Assembly: GCF_014695975.1 (NCBI RefSeq)
Contig: NZ_JACJPI010000045.1
Location: forward strand, 62,001 to 126,000
Direction of reading: 5' to 3'
Origin: Leptolyngbya sp. FACHB-321
GTDB taxonomy: Bacteria > Cyanobacteriota > Cyanobacteriia > Leptolyngbyales > Leptolyngbyaceae
DNA: 64,000 nucleotides
Numbering within the stretch: position 1 is the first letter of the stretch; each line of letters starts with the position of its first letter. The notes below the pieces were generated by a model that saw only the letters and a program-made list of their open reading frames with translations, did no database searches and was not told the DNA's origin. Both the position numbers and the translations under genes were made by a program. Positions 9,655 through 18,712 of the stretch are shown piece by piece.

Positions 9655-10011
9655 GAGTTCCAACCCGCTAAGAAGGCATTAACTTTGAGTTGACTGATGA
9701 AGCTGACTGTAGTGCTAGCAACCCTATAGGCTTTCGATCGTAGTCTAGTGATGGGTTATATAGGTCATATCTTCAACAAGTCTTTTTCATAACCTCACAT
9801 TCGGGCTAGCGCTCTAACGTCCTGCTTTTCTTACGGTAAAGGCAATTGCAGTATGGTGATGACTCAAGCAGCTTGCCATATCAACAGATTAGCTCCCTCA
9901 ACAGGTAGCTTTAAGTCTTTGTACGGGGGGCTTTGGGGCTTCGTGCTCAGACAATAAGTTTTATGTTTAGCTGAGTACTGACGTCGAAGCCTGTCTATCT
10001 CTAAAATATTC
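9655..10011. other. Spacer upstream of the FecR-domain gene
   Basis: About 355 bases. It must contain the promoter of the leftward FecR-protein gene. No reading frame, hairpin terminator or known motif could be supported. Confidence 0.35.
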
Positions 10012-10590
10012 TCAGTTTAATGACGCAACTGACTCTTTCTCGGCTGCTGTTGCAATGAGGGCTACGTCCACCTTCTGATCACCCGCCTGGCTAACGGTTG
10101 CTTTCACGCCGGGTCCAAAAAAGCCTGCAATTTTGTCCTGCTTTTCTTGCCAAACCTCAAGGGGAATTAAGGGCGACTCAAACTCCAACACCAGTGTATA
10201 AGCCCCCTCTGTTTCAACCTCTTGCACCCCTACTAAAACAGGGCATTCTTCATCGGTAGGGCTTAACCCAAGGTGAGTCAGGGAACTGTCGAGGTGTGCC
10301 CGTTGACCGTAGCGATAGCGGGTTACGTCTTTACGAATCTGATTTTGGGTTGCGGTTGCCTGTTGCTCTCGTAAGGTCAGCACGCTGGCAGGGGTCGGTT
10401 CTCTAAGCGGTACTGGGTGCAATTCAGACGCTTTTAGCGCTAGCCCTCCCAGTAGGAGCGGAATGCCATAGAAAAAGCCAACCAGGTTTAGCGTTGCGTT
10501 ATCGACAACAAAATATGCCCAAAAACCAACGACGGTTAAAATGCCACCAATGCTTAGACCCAGCGTACCCAAAGAAGTTCGACGTAGCAT
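10012..10590 (-). CDS. DUF2854 membrane protein
   Basis: A 192-residue protein with two N-terminal transmembrane helices (residues about 8-28 and 33-52, the second ending at YGIPLLLGGLALKASEL), then a soluble alpha/beta domain with the conserved PVLVGVQEVETEGAYTLVLE and GFFGPGVKATV. This fits DUF2854, a family of cyanobacteria and plant chloroplasts of unknown role. Length is normal. The gene is monocistronic by its spacing. Family call fairly sure; function unknown. Confidence 0.8.
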   Translation of the reverse strand: MLRRTSLGTLGLSIGGILTVVGFWAYFVVDNATLNLVGFFYGIPLLLGGLALKASELHPVPLREPTPASVLTLREQQATATQNQIRKDVTRYRYGQRAHLDSSLTHLGLSPTDEECPVLVGVQEVETEGAYTLVLEFESPLIPLEVWQEKQDKIAGFFGPGVKATVSQAGDQKVDVALIATAAEKESVASLN

Positions 10591-10879
10591 AGAGTTAAAG
10601 ATCTAGCAGGTGAGTCAATATTTATTCTAAGTTTATTATCCGTCTCTTAGGGCAAAACAACCGCGCGATCGTGCGAATGAGTGAGTCCCTGCTCTGCACG
10701 TCTCTTGCGATCGTGGGGCTGTCACAAAGATAGCGGCAGCGTTTTGCTAAAGCCGGGATAGTGGGTTAACGCGAATGCTAGACGGATGACGATGGCAGCC
10801 TTAGACTCGTGTCATAAGGGTACATAGACAGATGCGACCCGCGATCGTTGGCTTTAATTTCCTCACTTTGGGCGCTTCT

Positions 10880-11134
10880 ATGTTTAAGAATGAAAAACGT
10901 GCCGCTGAAAAAGATTCGCTGCTAGAACAGATCAATGCCCTCAAGCGCGAAGATGAAAAGCTTTACAACATCCTTGCGGTGGATATCTGGGCACTTGCTA
11001 AGACAATGGATGAATTTCAGCCAGGCTTTTGGGCGGCGTTTATGAAAAATCGCGATCGAGCACTCAAGCGATTTATTGAGGAAGTGGTGAAAAGCAAGCC
11101 AGCGGATGTCAAACGTCCACCTTATCTACATTAG
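10880..11134 (+). CDS. Small conserved hypothetical protein, helical
   Basis: An 84-residue charged protein, mainly helical: MFKNEKRAAEKDSLLEQINA starts a coiled-coil-like helix, followed by a Trp-containing segment (ILAVDIWALAKTMDEFQPGF) and a basic C-terminus. An ATG 16 codons upstream (10832) extends it with an unremarkable sequence; neither start has a strong ribosome site, and I prefer 10880 because the charged helix begins there. No family was recognised. It lies alone upstream of a MITE-like element. Confidence 0.5.
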   Translation: MFKNEKRAAEKDSLLEQINALKREDEKLYNILAVDIWALAKTMDEFQPGFWAAFMKNRDRALKRFIEEVVKSKPADVKRPPYLH

Positions 11135-11172
11135 GAAAAGATACCTTTGGAAAAGGCAATCGGTCTCTTAAA

Positions 11173-11292
11173 AGACTTCTGAGAAAGAATGTACTGCTTG
11201 TAAGAGGCAGGTTTTACCAGAAGCTTTGCTCCTAGCCAACCACGTTGGTAGCAAACCTGCCCCTACAGGTATTTTGTTCGCTAGAAATCTCC
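11173..11292 (+). mobile_element. MITE-like palindromic element, copy A
   Basis: About 120 bases that match, in reverse complement, the element at 35967-36085 at roughly 85 percent of positions by eye. The outer ends are inverted (CTTCTGAGAAAG against CTAGAAATCTCC) and an inner inverted pair is built on GCAGGTTTTAC and GTAGCAAACCTGCCCCTAC. It encodes no protein, so it would need a transposase elsewhere in the genome. Confidence 0.75.
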
Positions 11293-11404
11293 TTGGAGGC
11301 AGCTTACTAACCGCTTACTGTCTTTACAGTCGATTGTGAATAGAGGCTTTACAATAGGGACGTATTAGCTGCCTCATAAGCCACCATCAAGAAAGGACGT
11401 GCCA

Positions 11405-11590
11405 ATGATTAATTCTGAAACTCTCCGAGAACGCATTGATCTGATTCAAGGTAAGCGCGAAGCCTTAGTGCGCTTGCTGGAGCAACCAGATCTTGGCACC
11501 CTCAGAATTGACGTTAATCAGGCAATTGAAGAAATTGATGATTTGTTGGATGAATTTAAGCAAACGTTTCCCGAAGCGCGATTAGGTTAG
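11405..11590 (+). CDS. Small conserved hypothetical protein
   Basis: A 61-residue acidic, helical protein (INSETLRERIDLIQGKREAL, then NQAIEEIDDLLDEFKQTFPE). ATG 11405 is chosen because AAAGGA at 11392-11397 sits 7 bases upstream; the GTG at 11399 would lie right against that site. No domain was recognised. The two amphipathic helices would suit a small helical hairpin or dimer. It is next to, and convergent with, a receiver-domain gene. Confidence 0.6.
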   Translation: MINSETLRERIDLIQGKREALVRLLEQPDLGTLRIDVNQAIEEIDDLLDEFKQTFPEARLG

Positions 11591-11673
11591 CGTTGACTCC
11601 ACTGCTAACTAATTGCATGAAAGCGTTTAGTTGGCAGGACGCGATCGCCCCACCTCATTCACTGCGGCGATCG

Positions 11674-12072
11674 CTACATCTTTGCAGCCCGTTGGCTAAG
11701 TTGTCTGACTGTTGCAATCAGTTCTTCTGTGGTAGTGTCTTTCTTCCGAAAGGCATCAATCTTCGCAGTCTGCAACATGACCTCAGTTTGAGGGTCATCC
11801 AGAGAGGAGTAGGCAAGAATCTGCACAGTTGGGTTGGCGCTTTTGATATGAGTAGAAGCACTCAAGCCATCCATTACGGGCATCTGGAGATCTAAAACAA
11901 TGACATCAGGATGATGTTGTCTCACCAGGTCGATCGCTTCTTGCCCATTACTTGCTACCCCTACTAGCTCCATATCTTGCTGATTCTGAAATGCCAAACT
12001 CAAGCTGAGTCGGGTTAGTTCATGGTCATCAACAATCAGAACACGGATAGCGGAAAGGTCACAGGTCGTCAT
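11674..12072 (-). CDS. Stand-alone response-regulator receiver domain protein
   Basis: A 132-residue CheY-like protein made of one receiver domain and no output domain. It has the acidic pair in VLIVDDHEL, the phospho-acceptor Asp 61 in VIVLDLQMPVMDG and the conserved Lys in DAFRKKD near the C-terminus. The sequence is closest to the receivers of NarL-type regulators, so it may descend from one that lost its DNA-binding domain. It probably acts in a phosphorelay or by protein contact. No kinase gene adjoins it. Confidence 0.85.
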   Translation of the reverse strand: MTTCDLSAIRVLIVDDHELTRLSLSLAFQNQQDMELVGVASNGQEAIDLVRQHHPDVIVLDLQMPVMDGLSASTHIKSANPTVQILAYSSLDDPQTEVMLQTAKIDAFRKKDTTTEELIATVRQLSQRAAKM

Positions 12073-12536
12073 TCTAGCCCTGCTAAATTACTAAACATCA
12101 AGGGGATTTAGTTTAGAGTTTAATCTGCGATCGTCTTAATCGCCTCTGTCATCCGAGCGAACCCCGCTGATCAGCTGACGTTTGCATAAAAGAAGGGTTG
12201 GGATCAACAGCATATCAAGTTTCAGGTCAACGCTTTTTAATCAGGTGGTGCCTCAAAGCGGTCTCTAAGCGTAATTCTGACTCAATTTAAGCTCATACCA
12301 ATTTAAATTGAGCAAATATCGCTTTTATAGTGGCGATCGACGGTTTGCTTCTATAAATGATTGGTTAACGGGCAAAATTAAATTGTTTGAAGAACCTGTA
12401 AACCCTGTTGAGGCAATGAGCGTAGCCATCTTTAACCCGACGGTTCTACCACTTGCAGCAGCCACACGTATCGTCCCTCCCGCATCTGGGTGGCTATCAT
12501 AACTAGCGTGTGGCGATCGCCCAGTGATGAACCGCG
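12073..12536. other. Spacer between receiver and sigma genes
   Basis: About 460 bases, with a 12-base perfect palindrome (CAATTTAAATTG at about 12299-12310). A 64-codon frame starting at TTG 12308 exists but has no ribosome site or recognisable product, so it is not annotated. Confidence 0.4.
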
Positions 12537-13538
12537 TTAGCGAATCCAGTCTTTAAGCAACGCTTGACGACGTGGGTGCCGTAGCTTACGCATGGCTTTT
12601 GCTTGAATTTGACGTACCCGTTCTCTCGAAAGTTGATAGAGTTCACCGATTTCGGTGAGGGTGTAGTGCTGTCCATCTTCAAGCCCAAAGCGCAGTTTGA
12701 TGATGTCACGTTCGCGATCGCTAAGATGATCCAGAACAGAATTGAGACGATCGCACAGCAATTTATGATCCAGGCAATCGTTCGGCGCAATATTATCTGC
12801 GTCTTCAATTAATTGCATGAGTTCTGTATCTTCTTCGCGCCCGACCCAGGCGTGCAGTGAGAGTGTGCCCTGGCTCACGTCCAACACTTGCTCTAGCTTG
12901 TCTTCATCAATTTCCAACGCTGCTGCTAGTTCAGCTTTGGTAGGCTTGCGTCCGAGTGCTTGTGAGAGTGTTTGACGGGCTTTGCGAACCTGGTTCAGCT
13001 TCTCGACCATGTGGACGGGCAGCCGCACGGTGCGCGACTGAGAGGCGATCGCACGGGTAATACCTTGACGAATCCACCAGTACGCATAGGTTGAAAACTT
13101 GTAGCCACGCTCGTAGTCAAATTTTTCGGCTGCTCGCATCAATCCCATTGCACCTTCCTGGATCAGATCCAAAAACGGTACGCCACGATTGAGGTATTTT
13201 TTGGCGATCGAAACAACGAGGCGTAAATTCGCTCGCACCAATTTCCGCTTTGCTTGTTCGCCTCGATCGCCGCCCTTCACAATTTCTCGTGCTAGCTCGA
13301 TTTCCTGTGCTTGAGTCAGCAGAGGATAGCGTGCCATTTCACGTAAGAATAACCCGACTGAATCATCGGTCAGACCCAGACGTTCAGCTTTGGTTGGTTT
13401 ATAGGGAACCTTGTCTGGAACTGGATCGTCGGGATCTAGCTCTTCAATTTCGGTTAGATCGATCGCAAAATCAAGTTCAGCAACTTCTGATTCAGCAGAA
13501 TCAGTTTCAGGGAGATCAGAAGACAATTTAGCAGTCAT
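12537..13538 (-). CDS. RNA polymerase sigma factor, RpoD/SigA-like (group 2 type)
   Basis: A 333-residue sigma-70 family factor with regions 1.2 ([17 protein letters not shown]), 2 ([53 protein letters not shown]), 3 ([16 protein letters not shown]) and 4 ([20 protein letters not shown]). The near-identity of regions 2.4 and 4.2 to primary sigma factors, with only a short acidic N-terminus, suits the non-essential group 2 factors (SigB to SigE) that cyanobacteria use for light, carbon and stress responses. I cannot say which. A T-rich upstream region is likely to hold its own promoter. Confidence 0.9.
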   Translation of the reverse strand: MTAKLSSDLPETDSAESEVAELDFAIDLTEIEELDPDDPVPDKVPYKPTKAERLGLTDDSVGLFLREMARYPLLTQAQEIELAREIVKGGDRGEQAKRKLVRANLRLVVSIAKKYLNRGVPFLDLIQEGAMGLMRAAEKFDYERGYKFSTYAYWWIRQGITRAIASQSRTVRLPVHMVEKLNQVRKARQTLSQALGRKPTKAELAAALEIDEDKLEQVLDVSQGTLSLHAWVGREEDTELMQLIEDADNIAPNDCLDHKLLCDRLNSVLDHLSDRERDIIKLRFGLEDGQHYTLTEIGELYQLSRERVRQIQAKAMRKLRHPRRQALLKDWIR

Positions 13539-13985
13539 ACACGCTCAAATAAAACTCTCGGAAAGGATGTAAAATTGCCTCCAACTTTAACAAAGAATCT
13601 CGAAAATGCTCACTTTTTTTGAAAAAACTTTCTAAACTTTTGTGTTGAGATTGAAGCAATCAATAATGGACGATAGCAACTCCTTAAATTTTTGTCCATT
13701 TTATTTTTGACGTTGTACAATCTTTTGTTCCCTACTACCCAGTGAAACTAGCTTGCGATCAGTTTTTTTACGTACCTAACGTGTGGTTTAGTAGCTGGCT
13801 GATCAACAATGCAGTTGCGTTCAAGAGTGAGCAGAACCGTGTTGATCGGTTTTGCTCTGTGCAAGTTGTCTCCACAGCGTTAGCTGCTGGAGGCTGATTG
13901 CCGCTATTTCATTCGTTAGTTCGCCTCGGATTCCTCTCTGCCTTGAGGAAAAATTCTGCCACCATCAAAACGACTCAAAAATCTC
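13539..13985. other. Divergent spacer upstream of the sigma gene
   Basis: About 450 bases between the leftward sigma gene and the rightward DUF2809 gene. It includes AT-rich tracts at 13600-13720 that look like promoter DNA for the sigma gene. No specific operator could be named. Confidence 0.35.
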
Positions 13986-14402
13986 ATGCTGCTTTTGCAC
14001 TTTAGACATTCCTGGTTTTTTAAAAAACGTCTTGTGCTGTTAGTTAGCATGAGCTTTATTGCGCCGATGGGTTACATCATTCGCTTCGCTCCAACACCAA
14101 CATTCGTATGGTTGAATGATGCACTTGGCAGCATTGCTTACGAAGTTTTCTGGATTTTGCTTGTTGCTTTTCTCTTGCCGCGCATTTCTTTGCGAGCAAT
14201 CGCCATTGGCGTTTGTCTCACCACTTGCGGCTTAGAGGGGCTTCAGCTCTGGCATCCACCATTTTTAGAGGCGGCTCGCGCCACTGTAGCAGGACGGCTC
14301 GTTTTAGGCAATACCTTTAGCTGGATTGATTTTCCTTCCTACATAATTGGCAGTTGGCTTGGCTGGCTCTGGGCGCGATCGATGCAATGGTTGCAAGTGT
14401 AG
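13986..14402 (+). CDS. DUF2809 family membrane protein
   Basis: A 138-residue integral membrane protein with about four helices. Family blocks: the C-terminal LVLGNTFSWIDFPSYIIGSW and the preceding TTCGLEGLQLW and ATVAGRL, typical of DUF2809. Proteins of this family resemble VanZ-like small membrane proteins; no reaction is known. The start ATG lies in a Leu/Phe-rich segment without a strong ribosome site, so a later start is possible. It is followed directly by a purine-rich tandem repeat. Confidence 0.75.
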   Translation: MLLLHFRHSWFFKKRLVLLVSMSFIAPMGYIIRFAPTPTFVWLNDALGSIAYEVFWILLVAFLLPRISLRAIAIGVCLTTCGLEGLQLWHPPFLEAARATVAGRLVLGNTFSWIDFPSYIIGSWLGWLWARSMQWLQV

Positions 14403-14480
14403 GGAGAGAGGGAAGAGTAAGGGAGTGGAAGAGTGGAAGAGTGGAAGAGTAAGGGGGTGGAAGGGTGAAGGGATGGTTGT
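14403..14480. repeat. Purine-rich short tandem repeat
   Basis: Degenerate 7-9 base units of GAGTGGAA and GAGTAAGGG type are repeated about seven times directly after the DUF2809 stop. Such short tandem repeats are common in filamentous cyanobacteria. Similar tracts occur at about 25520-25700, 38810-38850 and 55430-55485. Confidence 0.7.
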
Positions 14481-14599
14481 AGGTGAGGCAAACTACTTTA
14501 GACTGTGGGTTGTAGGCTGGTGGGGTGTGGGTTTTTGAAGCCTAAACTCAAAGCTGCACTTGCAAAGCTGCAATTTAAATTGGACGCTGGAGCAGAGTT

Positions 14600-15709
14600 A
14601 TGGATGTCAAAGCCGCTGTTGCGCTAGAAGCAGGCAAGCCACTAAGCATTGAAATGGTGCAGCTTGAAGGACCTAAAGCTGGCGAAGTGCTGGTCGAAAT
14701 CAAAGCTACAGGCGTTTGCCATACTGATGCTTATACCTTGTCTGGTAAAGATCCTGAAGGGCTGTTTCCTGCCATCCTGGGGCATGAGGGTGCAGGCATT
14801 GTGGTCGAAGTGGGTGCAGGCGTGACATCACTGAAACCGGGAGATCATGTCATTCCTCTGTACACACCGGAATGTCGCAACTGTGAGTATTGTTTGAGCC
14901 AAAAGACTAATCTCTGTCAGGCAATTCGATCAACCCAAGGACGTGGTGTAATGCCTGATGGTAGCAGTCGGTTTTCGATCGATGGTCAGCCGCTCTATCA
15001 CTATATGGGCACGTCCACTTTTGCAAACTACACGGTGTTGCCTGAAATTGCACTCGCTAAGATTCGGGAAGATGCCCCCTTTGAAAAAGTTTGCTACATC
15101 GGTTGCGGTGTTACGACAGGTATTGGCGCAGTCGTTAACACCGCCAAAGTAGAATACGGCTCTACTGTCGTTGTGTTTGGTTTGGGTGGCATTGGGCTAA
15201 ACGTGATTCAAGGTGCCCGCATGGTTGGCGCAAAGACGATCGTCGGCGTAGACCTGAACCCTAAAAAGAAAGTGCTGGCAGAAAAGCTGGGCATGACTCA
15301 CTTTGTGAATCCCAGTGAAGTTGAAGGTGATCTGGTGGCACATTTAGTCGAGTTGACCAAGGGTGGAGCCGACTACAGCTTTGAATGTATTGGCAATGTC
15401 AACGTGATGCGGCAAGCGCTGGAATGCTGTCATAAAGGCTGGGGCGTGAGCGTCATCATTGGCGTGGCAGGTGCAGGGCAAGAAATCAGCACGCGACCGT
15501 TTCAACTGGTGACAGGGCGAGTGTGGAAGGGTAGTGCTTTTGGTGGAGCTAGAGGACGCACAGACGTACCCAAAATTGTGGATTGGTATATGGAAGGCAA
15601 AATCAATATTGATGATCTGATTACCAATGTGATGCCGCTCGATCGCATCAACGAAGCCTTCGACCTGATGCATAGTGGTGAAGGCATTCGTACTGTGATC
15701 ACGTTTTAG
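14600..15709 (+). CDS. frmA: S-(hydroxymethyl)glutathione dehydrogenase / class III alcohol dehydrogenase
   Basis: A 369-residue zinc-dependent medium-chain dehydrogenase that oxidises S-hydroxymethylglutathione (formaldehyde adduct) with NAD, and can reduce S-nitrosoglutathione. Visible signatures: catalytic zinc Cys in [25 protein letters not shown], the four-Cys structural zinc loop [15 protein letters not shown], and the NAD site [15 protein letters not shown]. Length is exactly typical. No esterase partner (frmB/fghA) lies next to it. A strong hairpin 12 bases after the stop probably ends the transcript. Confidence 0.95.
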   Translation: MDVKAAVALEAGKPLSIEMVQLEGPKAGEVLVEIKATGVCHTDAYTLSGKDPEGLFPAILGHEGAGIVVEVGAGVTSLKPGDHVIPLYTPECRNCEYCLSQKTNLCQAIRSTQGRGVMPDGSSRFSIDGQPLYHYMGTSTFANYTVLPEIALAKIREDAPFEKVCYIGCGVTTGIGAVVNTAKVEYGSTVVVFGLGGIGLNVIQGARMVGAKTIVGVDLNPKKKVLAEKLGMTHFVNPSEVEGDLVAHLVELTKGGADYSFECIGNVNVMRQALECCHKGWGVSVIIGVAGAGQEISTRPFQLVTGRVWKGSAFGGARGRTDVPKIVDWYMEGKINIDDLITNVMPLDRINEAFDLMHSGEGIRTVITF

Positions 15710-15721
15710 TCAGTAATGAAA

Positions 15722-15757
15722 AAGCGATCGGTGTTGGTTTACCCACATCGATCGCTT
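15722..15757 (+). terminator. Hairpin after frmA
   Basis: Sixteen-base arms (AAGCGATCGGTGTTGG and CCCACATCGATCGCTT, 14 of 16 pairs matched) around a 4-base loop, between the convergent frmA and the leftward gene ending at 15857. No T-run follows, so it could be a terminator for either direction or simply a HIP1-containing palindrome. Confidence 0.45.
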
Positions 15758-15856
15758 GCCGCTTCCTCTCTTTGGCACCGCTCAACTACCAGTACCAGAC
15801 GTTATAGCGTGCAACTATTCAGTTGCTACTGTCTATAACTGGTTGCAATAGAGAGG

Positions 15857-16786
15857 CTAAATTCTGCTCTTGCGTCGTCTTGGCACAGGGGATACGTCTA
15901 GCGGCGATGGCTGCTTACGTGAGCGTGATGGTGTCACGCTAGTTTCATGCTCAAGTGTTGATTTCGCAGCGGCTTTAGGGCGACCTCTGGTAGGCTTGGG
16001 CGGTGCAAGCGTTGGCTCTACTGGGGTCTCCGCTGTTAGCGATGGCTCTGAGGTGCTGGAGTCGGTGGGTTCTGCTACAGTGTCTGCGGTGTCGGACGAT
16101 CGCGTTTCAGTGGCGGTTGGTGTCGCGTCTACGCTGACCGACTTTTTCGCTGAACCTCTGCCTACTTTTGCTTTCCGTCTGGCAGCCGACAGATAATTTC
16201 TGAGCGTGGAAGCGCTGATCTTGGCACCGTTGCTGGTCAACAACGCGGCAAGATCATCCATCGTTTTGCCTTCTTTGAGCAGTACGGTGAGTTGTTCGTG
16301 CTGCTGCTCAATCACTTCTCGCGATGTTAGTTTTGCAGTCGATGGGTCAGAGAGGCTCTTCAACAGAGTATCCGTTGCTTTGCTGGGCGACGTTAGTGCG
16401 GGTGCTTTTGCTGAGGACTTTGTCTTCGTTTGCTGTGCTTTGGGTGCGGAAGTTTCAATTGGCGGAGCGCTCGTTTCATCACTTTGTGGCTCTACCACTG
16501 TGTCAACAGCACTGTCACTGCTTTCAACCGCGATCGTTGGAATCGTATTTGTTTCAATTGGAGGCAGCAGCAGACCTTGCGCAACGCCTTGCTTGCGCCA
16601 ATCATCAAACGATGGCAACCCTGCAATGCGCAAATGGCGAATTTGCTCTCGCAAAACATCATCGGAATTACGCAGCGTTGCTTCGCAGACAAATTTGAGA
16701 TATTGATACTCAATTTCTGCTAGAGCTACTTCCACATCAACAGTTTGAAAGGAAATTTTTCTGAAAGCTGTGAGATCTTGAGGCAC
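15857..16786 (-). CDS. Hypothetical protein with helix-turn-helix-like core and disordered Ala/Pro/Ser tail
   Basis: A 309-residue protein starting at GTG 16786; AAGGAG lies 6 bases upstream, which decides the start over the longer frame from 16924. Residues 1-70 are helical (TAFRKISFQTVDVEVALAEI). After a low-complexity linker, about residues 165-210 read LTVLLKEGKTMDDLAALLTS then NGAKISASTLRNYLSAARRK, the pattern of a small helix-turn-helix seen in plasmid and phage accessory proteins. The last 100 residues are disordered with basic AT-hook-like GRPK and RSRKQ motifs. It is probably DNA-binding; the family was not recognised. Confidence 0.6.
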   Translation of the reverse strand: MPQDLTAFRKISFQTVDVEVALAEIEYQYLKFVCEATLRNSDDVLREQIRHLRIAGLPSFDDWRKQGVAQGLLLPPIETNTIPTIAVESSDSAVDTVVEPQSDETSAPPIETSAPKAQQTKTKSSAKAPALTSPSKATDTLLKSLSDPSTAKLTSREVIEQQHEQLTVLLKEGKTMDDLAALLTSNGAKISASTLRNYLSAARRKAKVGRGSAKKSVSVDATPTATETRSSDTADTVAEPTDSSTSEPSLTAETPVEPTLAPPKPTRGRPKAAAKSTLEHETSVTPSRSRKQPSPLDVSPVPRRRKSRI

Positions 16787-17455
16787 GCGGTTCTCCTTAT
16801 ACGTTGAGAGGATGGTTGAAAAAATGCTTCTTGCCAGCGTCGTGTGAGGATGCAAAACGACACAATTCAAAAATGTTGCTACAGGGGCTAGTGCCCCTTT
16901 ACTAATGGCTTTTAGCCGACTCAAGTAGATTCTCTAGTCACTAAATGAAGCCTCAGTCCGTCAAAACTGCACGATAGCGAAATAATTTTATGCGTCAATC
17001 TAAGACAACTTTTACACTTACTGCCGTTATACTGCCTCTGGCTCTAGGTTGAAGCAAAATTTTAGTCAGTTTTGCAATCGCAACAACAATTTGGTCAGTT
17101 CAACAATCAGCTTCATTAACTCACAAAACTTTTTGCTGGGCGCTTAAAACCGTAGCTACAAGGGCAAAAGCTGTGTTGGTGGATAGTCAAAACTCTAAAT
17201 ATATGACTGAGGCTGTGGAGGCACACTTTGTCTTGATAAACCCATGTTATCTTGACTAGCCCCAACAGTAGATGGATGAGGGTTCTAGACTTTTAGCCAG
17301 TCAACTCAATAATCAGCTTTAATTGGTCTGCTGATGACTCAAGACGATCGCTCAAGCCTTTGAGCATTTAATCAAGTAATGATGCGGATGTCTCCTGCGA
17401 CTGAGTTTTGTTAACGTTTGGTTTATTCTTTCTCACGCAGCCACGACCAACCATC
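16787..17455. other. Long divergent spacer
   Basis: About 670 bases between the leftward unknown gene and the lipoprotein array. A small hairpin (AGGGGC-TAGT-GCCCCT) lies at about 16883-16898. It should hold promoters in both directions. No gene was seen. Confidence 0.4.
16793..16798 (-). promoter_or_regulatory. Ribosome binding site deciding the GTG start at 16786
   Basis: AAGGAG on the minus strand, 6 bases before GTG. This is the best ribosome site around this gene and excludes the 46 extra codons of the longer frame. Confidence 0.75.
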
Positions 17456-18001
17456 ATGAGAGCTTTACTAATTCCACTGCTGCTTCCAGTTTTGCTGGTG
17501 TCAACATCTTGTACTCAAGCAGTGCTCTCTGCAAAAGCCGTTGACGATCGCCCTGCGTCTCTCAAGCCTGCGATCGCCTCGCCTGTTACTGCACCGCCCA
17601 CGATCAAGTCACTGGCAGGAACGTATAAAGGTGCTGTTGATGAGCAGTGGCTAGCAAAGTTCTTGAAGGAAGAAAGAAAAATTGGCTTGAGTGACAAGGA
17701 ATTAAAAAGACTTGCAGAGTTTGCCCGACATATGTTTGACGATTGTGAGATCACTCTCAATGCCGATAGCGGCTTTGACTTCCAGGATCTTGACGCTAAG
17801 AAGGTGCAGGGCAAAGCCAAGGTTGCTGGCAACCAACTCCTTCTCGTTGATAGTGTAGGCAAACCGATCAGCATCAAAACAGATGCCGCCATCAACGTTT
17901 CTACAGTTGTGGCTCTCAATGTCTCAGCCGACAAGAAAAAATTACTGTTTTACAATCCCCGCAATCCCTCGCAACTGCTACGTGTGTATGTGAAGCAGTA
18001 A
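17456..18001 (+). CDS. Lipoprotein-like exported protein, tandem paralogue 1 of 3
   Basis: A 181-residue protein from ATG 17456. The signal peptide MRALLIPLLLPVLLVSTSC ends in a Cys, but the residue at -3 is Ser, so the lipobox is weaker than in the two following copies. The mature part shares with its neighbours a Pro/Ala spacer (IASPVTAPP), the block IKSLAGTYKGAVDE, a charged helix (LSDKELKRLAEFAR), a beta segment (ITLNADSGFDFQD) and the C-terminal NPSQLLRVYVKQ. The fold may be a small lipocalin-like or META-like beta domain; this is a guess. Upstream bases (CATC before ATG) are shared with the next copies, so the repeat unit includes the leader. Confidence 0.7.
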   Translation: MRALLIPLLLPVLLVSTSCTQAVLSAKAVDDRPASLKPAIASPVTAPPTIKSLAGTYKGAVDEQWLAKFLKEERKIGLSDKELKRLAEFARHMFDDCEITLNADSGFDFQDLDAKKVQGKAKVAGNQLLLVDSVGKPISIKTDAAINVSTVVALNVSADKKKLLFYNPRNPSQLLRVYVKQ

Positions 18002-18062
18002 AGCACTGGCGATGAAAAGGATACGCACTATTTTTAAGCCAAAAGCTCTTTGTCCAGTCATC

Positions 18063-18641
18063 ATGCGAATTCCGTCGGTTTTGCTGCTGCCAGTTGTGGT
18101 GTCATTGGGCGCGTGTACTCAAACTGTACCGTCCGCGATCGCCACCGGCGATCGTCCCGCTCCGTCTCAGCCTACGATCGCCTCACCGGTTGCCACACCA
18201 CTCATGATCAAGTCATTAGCAGGAACATACAAAGGAGTCGTTGATGAAAAAGCACTGAAAAATCTGTCAAGCGATTTGGAGAAGCAGATGTCAAGCAGGC
18301 TGACAAAGCAGGGCGAAAATGTACCTGTAGAAGTTGTAGAACAGCTTGAGAGGGATATCCGTCAGTCTTACGAGCAAGTAAGAATAACTATCAACTCTGA
18401 TAGCACGTTTGAAGCTCGCATAAATTTTGAGCAGCGTGGCAAAGTCAAACTTGACGGGAACAAGCTCATTTTCACTGCTGATTCATCCAAACCGATTGAC
18501 GGTGCGGACGGTTCAACCAATACTCCCAAATGTAGTGAGTGCTGCACGTTTGCGCTTCATATCTCAGCCGATAGAAAAACTCTATCGTTGGATAAGCCTT
18601 CAAATCCCTCAGAACTTCTGCGTGGGTATGTGAAGCAGTAA
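18063..18641 (+). CDS. Lipoprotein, tandem paralogue 2 of 3
   Basis: A 192-residue protein from ATG 18063, with signal peptide MRIPSVLLLPVVVSLGAC and a good lipobox (LGAC). It shares IKSLAGTYKGVVDE, a central helix, RITINSDSTFEARI and the end NPSELLRGYVKQ with its neighbours, but has a longer helical middle and a CSECC cysteine cluster at about residue 157 absent from the other two. A longer frame starts at ATG 18012, but the shared CAGTCATC leader and the lipobox fix the start at 18063. Function unknown; envelope-anchored. Confidence 0.75.
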   Translation: MRIPSVLLLPVVVSLGACTQTVPSAIATGDRPAPSQPTIASPVATPLMIKSLAGTYKGVVDEKALKNLSSDLEKQMSSRLTKQGENVPVEVVEQLERDIRQSYEQVRITINSDSTFEARINFEQRGKVKLDGNKLIFTADSSKPIDGADGSTNTPKCSECCTFALHISADRKTLSLDKPSNPSELLRGYVKQ

Positions 18642-18712
18642 CGTATCGGTATGCAGGGATCTAAACCTTTCCGCGTACTATTTTTCAGCAAACAGCTCTC
18701 TGTACAGTCATC

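Noticed and set aside
12308-12502. A 64-codon frame starting at TTG
   Set aside because: No ribosome site, a rare start codon and no recognisable product; it lies in a spacer and may be chance.
15870-16706. Overlapping plus-strand frames opposite the 309-residue unknown protein
   Set aside because: Ser/Val-rich shadow translations of the Ala/Thr/Pro-rich gene on the other strand; the minus frame has the good AAGGAG-GTG start.
16883-16898. AGGGGC-TAGT-GCCCCT hairpin considered as a terminator
   Set aside because: It lies upstream of the leftward gene rather than after any gene, and lacks a proper T-run on either side.
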